Source: Culex pipiens pallens (lineage: Eukaryota; Arthropoda; Insecta; Diptera; Culicidae). Taken from it: a DNA stretch of 64,000 nt. Under the pieces are notes generated by a model. The model was not told the origin of the DNA, did not search any database, and saw only the letters and a program-made list of their open reading frames with translations. The DNA lies in contig NC_068939.1 in NCBI RefSeq assembly GCF_016801865.2, positions 65,689,273-65,753,272 on the forward strand, given 5' to 3'. Shown piece by piece: positions 55,224-64,000 of this stretch (the stretch's first letter is position 1; each line of letters opens with the position of its first letter). Both the position numbers and the translations under genes were made by a program.

Positions 55224-55760
55224 CTAATCATACCGGGACAGCTTACTGTAACTCTCCCCATGGTCGTAATGCCCCGACCGTTGCTGATGATGCTTCTCGT
55301 GGTGATGATGCTCGTGAACCGGGTGGTGTTCCACGTGGTGATGCTGCGGCTCGTGATGATGCTCGTGATGCACGGCATGTCCAACCGTCTCCACTACCGC
55401 GTTGAACCCGTTGTGATGATCGGCCGTGTACTTCACAACCCGTTCCGTGCCATCAGCCTCATGCAGCGTGTACTGTCCCTTCACGACATCTCCGTCGCGT
55501 TCCTCCCAGTGGCTCTTGTGGTCTCCGGTTTTGTGGTCCTTAACTCCGTACTCGAACTTGTACTTGGGATGCGCGTGGTGATCTTCGTGATGGTGATGCT
55601 CCCCGTGGTGATGTTCTGGCTGATGGTGCTCCTGGTGGAAGCCTCCAGAGGTGGCCGTCACTGCCACAAACAGCAAAATACACGCAACCTGGGATAGAAT
55701 ACAAATTTATGAAAAATTATATAAGATCATCTCAAATTCTTAAGCACAAACCTTGATCAT
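55224..55760 (-). CDS. CPR-12: His-rich RR-2 cuticular protein
   Basis: Minus-strand exons 55760-55752 (Met-Ile-Lys) and 55688-55224, 63-base phase-0 intron, 157 aa. Signal peptide about 1-17. The RR-2 domain at about 43-110 (HPKYKFEYGVKD, HKTGDHKSHWEERDGDVVKGQY, HEADGTERVVKY) is enclosed by two histidine-rich blocks: 22-42 (repeated HH/EHH) and 110-140 (HEHHH repeats). Position 63 is His instead of the usual Gln (SHWEE), shared with CPR-13, which also carries His-rich flanks. Poly-His cuticle proteins are good candidates for metal binding or quinone cross-linking, which is inference. Confidence 0.94.
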
Positions 55761-55791
55761 GTTGACTTCCTTAACCAAACAACTGCTCACA

Positions 55792-55832
55792 ACTGAATGC
55801 CATCAATCTGGCAGCAAGTGGCCACATTTATA
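55792..55832 (-). promoter_or_regulatory. Core promoter of CPR-12
   Basis: Minus strand TATAAAT (55832-55826) and TCAGT (55796-55792). The spacing of about 38 is slightly longer than in the other genes; leader about 34 bases. Confidence 0.6.
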
Positions 55833-57492
55833 CTGAAAAGAGAGTCCGAGACGTGGTGTGGCTAACACACAATTAACGGTGACTAATAAACTTAAACGTA
55901 GCTGTCCAATCCAATCTGAAAGCCTATATATGAAACTTTGTTATGTTACAAAAGCTCACCGCCCCAGCCACCTTTACAGTACTGTGCAGCGAAGAAATAG
56001 TTCAGCCCTGCGTCCATAATGGCCAAGTCACCTTCGAGATTGACGAGCGGTGATGTTGATGATGGTGAGTCGCGTGTGCGCCATCGGGGCATGCGCCACA
56101 TTTTGGCAAATTCCGCCAGATTTGGCCATTACCAAGATCATGGACCTTTGCGTTAGTAGGCCATTAACTTTGACTGCCAAAGCAGCGTCCATAAACGTCA
56201 GCAGTCTACTATGAGAGATGAGGAACGAAAATCAGCCTCTTTTGCGAATGTGTTTCGTAACATGGGAAAATATGAAAAATTCAAATAAGTTGCAATAACA
56301 CGTTAAACATGATCCGATCGTAATACAAATATCAACAAAAATCCATGTTCAAAAGCGACTTCCAATTATTCCCTTGTCCAGCTTATGCTCTTGTTCAAAA
56401 CCTACTGCAATCAATGTCAATAAAGTACAAAACAACAACGTTTATGTAATTGTAATGAAAGTATGTTTCAAATGAGGTCATTGCATTTATTGAATCCCAA
56501 TATCAAGCAAGTTCATTGTATGTAGTATCAAAGAACAGTATAATAATATTAAGTGAATGTAAACAACAAAAAAAACCTGCTACTCAAATCAAAAATCAAA
56601 TCAATGTTGAACGATTTTAAAACACGAAAAGCCTTGCAGGACTGAATTGTATGGGAAACTGATCATAAATCCCAAATATGAACTCGATTGGACTAAAACT
56701 GGAGCATCCCAAGCCAATTACACTTTCATTACGATTCTGTACGGGAAAAGTCAGAAGAAAATAATGAAAAGTACATAAACAGATAAATTAATTTTAATAA
56801 AAGTTTTACGATCTAAAAAAGAAACTTATTGGCTTGTCTTCACTTTTAGATATTTTTATAGGAATTTGTAAAGCGTCGAAATACTATGTTTGGCACTTTT
56901 TAACTATTGACTTGGTGAATTGCAGTCGAAGAAAACAAATTACACAGGTACAACCAACACCGGATCACCACAGTTAACGCCCTAATGTATGTAAGTCACT
57001 TGACCTCGGCCACCCAACCACCCACCAATCCAGCGATTTTCATGCTCGCTTTTTCGGCTGCCACCGTGTTGAATGGCTCACTGCGGTTTTCCGCGACGAT
57101 GCGAAAGAGCTATTGAGTCCCATGCCGGCACAGAAATTGATTGTAAACGGCAGCTAATTAAATTATTGTGACTTCATTAGACCCACCTTCCTCCATCGCT
57201 CACTCTATCTCTGTCCGACTGTTGTCGCTAGTTGATCTAACTAGCGGCACACCGAAGTCGAATGCGCCAGAGGGAGGTCTTAATCCATGAACGATTTTCC
57301 TTGCGATTAGTTTTGGGCTTTTGTTTTTTTATGTAACATTTTTTTCTTTCGCCGCGAGTGCGAATTATCCCATGCACGGTGGGTTCAGGTGTTTTGAAAA
57401 AAAATCTAAGAAATGAAAAATCTTAAAGGAGGATCGGTTAGGCAAATGAAAACAGTACAATTCAATTAATATAACATTTATTAAGTTGGTAG
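55833..57492. other. CPR-12 upstream region, intergenic
   Basis: No gene supported. 55960-56220 and 56960-57290 are less AT-rich; they may hold control elements or old exons but show no domain. Confidence 0.4.
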
Positions 57493-57500
57493 GTACACAT

Positions 57501-57991
57501 TAGGATGCCCAGAATATGGAACATTTTTCTCAAAACCTCGCTCCACAAGCTGAATATTGTTCCTTGAGCTATTTTAGGACTCTGGGCCAAATATGAGCAA
57601 AATCGGTCAACATTTACCCATTGATACTCGAAGGTGAAGTTTGTATGGGAAAAAAACGAAAAAATGTATAGAAAATCCAAATTTCTTAATGTTTGATCTG
57701 TACGGTGCGCTACTTCCATCCAAATATGCCCAAAAGTGAGATTCTGATTGAAAATTTAATGCTCTACAACTTTGTGCAACATACCAAAGCTGTGAAACTC
57801 GATCCTGAAAAGTTATTAGCGATTTTAAAAAGTCATTTTTATATGAAAAACATTTTTTCCCCAACTTTAGGCTCGGGTATCAATGGGTTAATCTCAACCA
57901 ATTTCGCTCAAAATTTGCACAGATGCTTGAAATAACCCAGAAAACCGTTTTCCGCTTATGGAGCAGGGGGTCATTTTTTCTGGGCACCCTA
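57501..57991. mobile_element. hAT-like foldback with 8-base target duplication
   Basis: Inverted termini TAGGATGCCCAGAA and TTCTGGGCACCCTA, flanked by GTACACAT at 57493-57500 and 57992-57999, a perfect 8-base duplication, the usual length for hAT elements. Inside, further inverted matches (GAGCAAAATCGGT near 57595 with ACCAATTTCGCTC near 57898) show a palindromic layout. 491 bases, non-coding. Confidence 0.8.
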
Positions 57992-57999
57992 GTACACAT

Positions 58000-58115
58000 T
58001 AAACTGCCCGCAAGCCATTTAGAGGAGTGGCTTTCGGGATGCAAACTAAGTACCACTACTACCACCTAAATCCTATTCATCTAAAAAAAACGTTACTTAA
58101 TCCACCCTTAGTGGT
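58000..58115. other. Spacer between two MITEs
   Basis: Contains ACTTAATCCACCC, the outer motif also found at the end of the 53289-54537 MITE. Confidence 0.4.
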
Positions 58116-58619
58116 TGGCGCCTTCCTCACATTTAAAGGGTGCTATCCAAAATCGAAAAAGTGCGTAAAAAACACTTAAGTGCTTATAACTTTTGATAGG
58201 GTTATCAGATCTTCAATGTTTTGGACGCGTTGGAAAGGTCTTTTTAATACCTTTCTGAAAATGTATAGCATGGCGGGTTTTCTTACAAAAACCACCCTTT
58301 TTACAATCTTCCGAACTTTTGTTAAAATCGTTTTTTTAGCATAACTTTTGAAGTACTTAACTAAACTGCATAATTTTTAATAGCGACTTATGGGACCCCA
58401 AGACGGATCGAATGATGCCAAAACGGACAAAATTGGTTCAGCCAATGTCGAGATAATCGAGTGACAATTTTTTGATCAACATCCCACCACACACACAGAC
58501 ATTTGCTCAGAATTTGATTCTGAGTCGATAGGTATACTTGAAGGTGGGTCTAGGAGGTCTAGTTGGGAAGTTCATTTTTCGAGTGATTTTATAGCCTTTC
58601 CTCAGTAATGTGAGAAAGG
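58116..58619. mobile_element. Related MITE, GCCTTCCTCACATT / AATGTGAGAAAGGC
   Basis: Left GCCTTCCTCACATT (about 58128) and right AATGTGAGAAAGGC (to 58619) are inverted. The interior resembles the other GCCTTCC elements in reverse (ATTCTGAGTCGATAGGTATA with GAAGGTGGGTCTAGGAG), so it is an inverted relative. Confidence 0.6.
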
Positions 58620-59861
58620 CAAAAACTATAAAATATTTAAAAATACAGTCCAGACTCGAAAGACTGGAAGGGATCTTTCTCGACATTTTGCGTCAACATA
58701 TTTCGTTAGGGGGTCCAGCGCTTTTTCAGTTTTTTTTTTCGTTTTTAAAGGATTTATTACAGAAAGTCGCTGAAAATCGATGGATTCATGTACTTATCCA
58801 TGAAATTTCTTATGAATATGCCTTGAGAGACTCTAAATAACATATTTTACTTTTTTTTACCTAAAATAAAATGTTTCAGAATCAAATTTTTCAGATTTCT
58901 TTGAAATAACATCAAAATCTCAGTTGGAAACCCCAAAACGAATAAAAATCTTTTACCCAAAACATATAAAAAAAAAATTTGTGAAATTTTTCATAAAAAT
59001 ATAGAAACAGATTTCCCGGATACAAATTTGGACATAAAACATAAAACACTGCTAAACTTGGAGTAATTCATTCAAAAGCTATTTATCACCCAAAAAGCTC
59101 TAGAAAAAATAACCATCCTTAACATTTTTAAACATTTTTGAATCAATCACATTCTGGGAAAACAGTACTCAGAACAATTTCCCTAAAAAAGCATCAACAA
59201 TATTGTGTTACATAAAAAGTGAGTTTCGCTAAAATTTAAGGAATTATTGTCCATTCAAACGATGAACAACGCCTATTGAGATATTTGCAATGATGTTATT
59301 GTTTTGTTCAAACATGACGAAAGCATCAAATTTTGATGAAATAAATGTAAATTATTTTGTTAGAATCAAGCAAAAAAACTCAGTGGGCGATGTTCGTCGT
59401 TTTAATTGGAATTAATTTGTGATATTTTGGAGAAACAAACTTTTTATTTTAAAATTGGGCAAATTGAAACAAAATTGATACTTTTCATGGTAAATTTTTA
59501 TTGGTACTGTTCTCTGCAATGTGATTGATTCGAAAATGTTTTAAAATGTCATTGTGCAATTTGGCAGTTGATCGAAAAAATAATTTTGGGAATCATTTTG
59601 GAACCTAATTAATGTTTTTTAATGAAAAACTCTAACTTTAACAATCTTTTGTTGTACTTCCAGTATTGATTTTCGGGTAATTTCAAAGAAAGCACGAAAT
59701 CTGGTAAATTTGATTCTGAAACTTTTTATTTGAGGTCAAATATTGGTCATATATGTAAGTCTATCAATGCATATTTATAAGAAAAGTAATGGAAATGTAC
59801 ATGATGTGATTTAGCAAGTTACAAAAACTTTTTTAAGACTTTTCGGGTAAAAACCCGTTTT
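58620..59861. other. Intergenic, nothing recognised
   Basis: Strongly AT-rich with only short frames. Confidence 0.5.
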
Positions 59862-60393
59862 GCCTTCCTCACTGAGGTAAGGCTATAATCCTGCTCTAAA
59901 AATGAACTTTCTATTTAATAGCTCCTAGACCCACCTTCATGTATACATATCTACTCAGAATCAAAAACTGAACAAATGTCTGTGTGTGTATGTGTGTGTG
60001 TATGTATGTATGTGACCAAAATTCTCACTGAGTTTTCTCAGCACTGGCTGAACCGATTTTGATCGAACCAGTTGCATTCGACTTGGTTTAGGGTCCCATA
60101 CATCGCTATTGAATTGTTTGAAGTTTCGATAAGTAGTTCAAAAGTTATGTATAAAAATGTGTTTTCACAAATACCCGGATCTCAATTATATGCACGTAAA
60201 CGATGTCCGGATCCATCATACGACCCATCGTTGGTTAGGTAATTGAAAGGCCTTTCCAATGAGTCCAAGACATTGAAGATCTGGCAACCCTGCCTCGAGT
60301 TATGACCACATAAGTTATACATTGTGTCTTTTTTTCTGGATCTAAAAAAATGATGAAACCACTCATATACCCATTTTTGGTAAAAAGTGAGGA
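59862..60393 (+). mobile_element. GCCTTCCTCAC-family MITE with one core unit
   Basis: Same left end (GCCTTCCTCACTGAGGTAAG), TG tract and core as 53289-54537, but a single 164-base-type unit (from about 60176). It stops at AAAAGTGAGGA, missing the outer right part. Confidence 0.7.
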
Positions 60394-62051
60394 CTCGTGT
60401 TTTATTTATATAACTATTGTGAAATTTTCAAAACTTTAAAAAATCAAAATTTCAAAAATCATGCTTCATTTTTGAAAAGGGTTTCAAACAGAAAAATTCT
60501 CTTATTTCATAGTTTAGACAAGATTTAAAAAAAATTGGAATATTTTTATTGAAAAGATCAGACAGTATCAAAAAAGTTTCATTTTTAAACAATAAAAATT
60601 GAACCAAAAGTTTTCAAGACATCATCAGTTCAAAATTATAGGCTTTTTGAAAACATATTTTTTTCAAGGGAAACTTTTTTCATAGAAATATTTTTTAAAT
60701 GCGAAAAAAGGAAAAGGAATCGATAATGTATACCTAGAAGTAGTTATAAATTGAAAACGGTACATTTTATCAAAAAAATAATTTAAAGTACTTTTCGGTT
60801 GCAAATTTGCTTCACAAAATTATATTTAATAATGTTTTGTCCATGTTTTCGTTATTTTTCGAAACATGACTTAAAAAATATCATATCTTTATAGCCAGAG
60901 TTGTCACCATTAGGCACTATGGCTCAGAAGATGTCTTTTCTGCTGTTCTACGCATAATTGCCCCACGTTCAAAAAAGTGCAACTGAGAAAAACGCGATTG
61001 AAATTGTCCCGTGGGTCCCTATTCACCCCATAAGTCCCTAATCATCCCAGATAGCAGTATATGACTCTTATTTGTAATCCTCTTGCTATACAATAGGTAA
61101 ACAAGACACAATACGTCGTAAAACTGATAATTTCGTGAAAGAAAATACTTGGTGGGACAGTTATGCGTAGAAGTTCAACGATGGGACAAACAGACTTGGT
61201 GTTGTTTTCAATGAGTTTCCGAACAAAGTACCAGATTTTATGTGTTTATCGAAAAGAAAACGTCAAACTAAACCTAAAAATGACGAAAAGTAAGAATCGA
61301 CCAATAATGACATGGGACAAGTATGCGTAGAACGGCAGTTTAGTCCCCTATAACAAATAAAAAAATCAAAGTCAAATGTGTATTTTTCTACTTGGATGCC
61401 GACATGGTTGCGCCTGTCATGGAAAGTCAACTAAACATATTTTTTTTAAATCGAAAATATGAAAATATCATACAATTGAACAAAAACGTATATTGAATGA
61501 CGTACATAATTTTTGCTGATCAACAATTTATACAACACAAAAAAAAATATGTTTTACTATTGTAACTGTAACTGATATATTATTCATGCAACTATTGTTT
61601 TTCCCAAAAAATATTTAGCCAGCAAACATTTCAGTACTCTTTCACTGAGCTAACGTGAAATGCTTGATTTTAAAAATTAGATCATATCTCAAGATGTTTT
61701 GCCACGTTACGTATTGATTCATTTTATATTTTTTCAACATAAAGATTTGGAGCAAAACAGTAGTTATTATTCAAGAGATTTCAATAGGAAACATCACGCT
61801 CACGTCAGCTTCCCCATACCAATCCAATAGCATATTTAGCACAAAACCTCGATATCCACAAAAAAAACCAAGTTGAATGCATCGAATTTGCATAAAACTT
61901 CTTCCTCAAACCCACCTTGCTCGTCCAACTTTGTACCTGTGCGCCGTGGCGCCCGGCACCATCAACGTCTTCGACGACTGGGCCAGCATCGGCACGAAGA
62001 AAAAAAAACAACATCGAATTGAACCATTTCTCCCAGACCAGACCCACACCG
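60394..62051. other. Intergenic; CPR-13 distal upstream
   Basis: AT-rich up to about 61850, then higher GC toward CPR-13. Phrases shared with the foldback families occur in 60540-60860. No gene. Confidence 0.45.
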
Positions 62052-62120
62052 GGGGTCTCCAACCAGAGACCCCAGGCACGATCGCTCGCTCGTGCCTGCT
62101 CGTCGCTCGGTTGGGGTCTC
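62052..62120. promoter_or_regulatory. Paired hairpin-like dyads upstream of CPR-13
   Basis: GGGGTCTC (62052-62059) pairs with GAGACCCC (62066-62073); GGCACGA (62075-62081) pairs with TCGTGCC (62090-62096); GGGGTCTC repeats at 62113-62120. The block ends 17 bases before the TATA box. Symmetric sites of this kind suit dimeric transcription factors; the factor is unknown. Confidence 0.4.
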
Positions 62121-62136
62121 TATTGTTTTCCTTCAC

Positions 62137-62173
62137 TATAAAAACTAGTTGAAGTGCCGTTAATTATATCACT
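62137..62173 (+). promoter_or_regulatory. Core promoter of CPR-13
   Basis: TATAAAAA at 62137-62144 and initiator TCACT at 62169-62173 (start A62171), spacing 34. A CTCGATCGAG palindrome overlaps the start (62172-62181). Leader about 105 bases. Confidence 0.75.
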
Positions 62174-62275
62174 CGATCGAGAGTCATCAAACATTCGACA
62201 GCAGCAACGGGCTCAGTGAAGCGTGTAGTGAAGTTTTTTGCGTGATTTTACGTGAAAGTGAAACGTTCTGGAATC

Positions 62276-62996
62276 ATGCTGAAAGTGAGTGATTGTTTCG
62301 TGGGGGAAGGGAACTGTTGTACTAAGAAGCCTGGATGATTTAATGGAAAATTAATCAGTTCCATGCAATGCTCCCAGTGAACTATCAAAACAGTGTCAAA
62401 TTCGAGCATCATTTCCACTAAAATGTTTGACAGTTCCTGGTTTCAAACACTGCAGTGCTTCTAAGAAATAGGAACTTGTAATTAAATTTCTCAAAAAAAA
62501 ACCGTGTTCTCCTCCCCAGTTTGTCTGTGTCCTTGCCTGCGTGGCCGTGGCCGTTTCCGCCTACCGTGTCCACATCCCCCAGCACCACGAGGAGCACCAC
62601 CAGGAAGAGGAACATCACCTGGCACCAGCGGAACATCACAAGATCGAACATCACCACGAGCCAGAACATAAGCATCACCACGCGATCGAGGTGCCGCACG
62701 ATTACTTTGCCCACGCCAAGTACAAGTTCGACTACGGTGTTCAGGACCCCCACACCGGGGACCACAAGAGCCACTGGGAGGAACGCGATGGGGACGTCGT
62801 CAAGGGAGCGTACACGCTGTTCGACTCGGATGGAAGCACCCGGATTGTCGAGTACACCGCGGATCCCGTGCACGGATTCAAGGCGGTTGTGAAGAGGATC
62901 CAGCACGAGCCGTTGAAGACGCACCACCATGAGCACCATGAGGAAGTGAAGCAACATCAGCAGCAGCATCATCACTACGAGCATGATGATGAGTAG
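62276..62996 (+). CDS. CPR-13: long His-rich RR-2 cuticular protein
   Basis: Exons 62276-62284 (Met-Leu-Lys, donor GTGAGT) and 62520-62996, 235-base phase-0 intron, 161 aa. Signal peptide about 1-17 (ends VSA). His/Glu-rich segment 25-58 (HHEEHH, EHHHEPEHKHHH). RR-2 domain about 67-135, the most divergent except for CPR-2: HAKYKFDYGVQD, PHTGDHKSHWEERDGDVVKGAY, then FDSDGSTRIVEY instead of EADGT-x-R. A second His/Gln-rich block (138-157) and an acidic end EHDDE follow. The SHWEE variant is shared with CPR-12. AATAAA at 63119-63124. Secreted chitin-binding cuticle protein. Confidence 0.93.
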
Positions 62997-63124
62997 CTCG
63001 GGTAGTTCCTAATACAACGAAAGCTCTCATGGGAAAACAATCTCGCCACACAAGACTTGAATAGACTGTAAGCAATTGTTGTTAAGTTTATATGTTACGC
63101 TTTATGCAGTGCAATAATAATAAA

Positions 63125-63912
63125 TATGTCGCTTAAAATATAAGTTATGATCGTGTTCATTTCAATCACAACTAGTCCATATGATATCTATTTATGGTTC
63201 TACAATATCATCTATTCATAAATAAATTTTATATTTTTTGGATAGCTGTAACAACCCCCAGTTGACTGGTGAGTAGGGTGGATGATTTTTTTTTTCTTTT
63301 TCCTAAATACATTTGAGAGGTTTAGTGTTATCAAAACAATTGTCTAAAATCGAATTTGGGGGAGTCAGAACTAGAGTGACAAATATTTCTAATGCGATCT
63401 TTCACAAAAGATGCACATTCTAACCAAAAGTTTCGAGGGCTTATGAGGTGACGCTGAGATACGCTGGGTTGCAAATAGAAAAAAGGCAGCCCTAGTCGTA
63501 CACTAATCTAACGAGGATCTGCCAAGTTGGATTTATACGACGAGTGCTGTCAAAATCAGGTTTGCATCGAGTTCCTTAAAACATTTTTTGCAATTCTGAA
63601 AAAAATAATTTGTTGGTGTCCAAGCGTATAATGCTCTTCCACGCTTTTCCGATACAATTAGTCTATTATAACTGAAAGTATTTGTTCCGTCATATTTCTT
63701 TCGAACACCGTCGCGTGGGGTTGATTTTTTCCCAAAAACTGATAGAGTTAACATAAAACTACATGATAGTAATTTTCAACATCTCTATTTTTATTTTTAA
63801 GAGATACTTGCTTAATCCTTATCTATTGAACTATTTTCCATTTGATATCAGATGAAAATGATTTTTATAAGTCGATATGCCAACATCTGGGACCGATGGA
63901 AATACATACTTT
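63125..63912. other. Intergenic with a repeat fragment
   Basis: 63490-63620 repeats the segment seen at about 10905-11030 (CCAAGTTGGAT, GAGTGCTG, ACATTTTTTGCAATTC). No gene. Confidence 0.5.
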
Positions 63913-64000
63913 TTCTTTGCCGTTTTCCGTTTTTCGTTTTCTGTTTTCCGTTTTCCGTTTTCCGTTTTCCGTTTTCCGTTTTCCGTTTTCCTTTTCCTTT
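63913..64000 (+). repeat. GTTTTCC heptamer array at window end
   Basis: About ten copies of TTTTCCG with a few variants (TTTTTCG, TTTTCTG), ending in CTTTTCC units. It continues past the window edge, so its full length is unknown. Confidence 0.85.

Overview
The window is nuclear DNA of an insect, most likely a culicine mosquito (Culex is my best guess, from the mix of repeats; no species-diagnostic gene is present). Its only host genes that I recognise are 13 small cuticular-protein genes of the CPR family, all with the RR-2 (hard cuticle) type of extended Rebers-Riddiford chitin-binding domain (core YKFEYGVKD-x-x-TGD-x-K-x-x-W-E-x-RDGDVVKG-x-Y). Everything between them is AT-rich intergenic DNA crowded with transposable elements, mostly palindromic (foldback) DNA elements, MITEs and tRNA-derived SINEs. 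Similar RR-2 'sequence clusters' with tandem amplification and concerted evolution are known from mosquitoes.

Gene layout (strand, span): CPR-1 + 4162-4557; CPR-2 + 8227-8849; CPR-3 - 15414-15880 and CPR-4 + 16532-16921 (divergent pair); CPR-5 + 19060-19456; CPR-6 + 24331-24851; CPR-7 - 30884-31276; CPR-8 + 32027-32422; CPR-9 - 33745-34265; CPR-10 - 41774-42322; CPR-11 + 48750-49226; CPR-12 - 55224-55760; CPR-13 + 62276-62996. The numbers are mine. Twelve of 13 share one architecture: a 9-base coding part of exon 1 (Met-x-Lys), a short phase-0 intron, then exon 2 with the rest. CPR-4 alone has no intron. Nearly all have a TATA box whose first T lies 34-35 bases upstream of the A of a (T/A/C)CA(G/C/T)T-like initiator, so they look like one set of TATA-driven, pulse-transcribed moulting genes. 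All proteins carry a signal peptide and are predicted to be secreted into the procuticle, where the RR-2 domain binds chitin; His/Gly-rich flanks are typical of sclerotised cuticle.

The most striking structure is a large inverted duplication. The convergent pair CPR-6/CPR-7 (24246-25550 plus 30493-31465) is repeated in reverse as CPR-8/CPR-9 (31838-34350) around a spacer of about 370 bases. The left arm is interrupted by a 4.9 kb insertion (25551-30492) with inverted termini; the right arm preserves the empty site. Inside the insertion sits a 2.8 kb TA-flanked palindromic element whose arms are tandem 144-base units.

Other notable items: a complete ORF1-only Jockey-like retroposon with a 12-base target duplication (49930-51506); a 1.2 kb element with 5-base target duplication (11696-12895); a 1.15 kb element with a 34-base perfect inverted terminus (21879-23025); a hAT-like foldback with 8-base duplication (57501-57991); PIF/Harbinger-like MITEs with TWA duplications; and several internally amplified MITEs. 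No rRNA, CRISPR, functional-looking tRNA or other host protein gene was identified.
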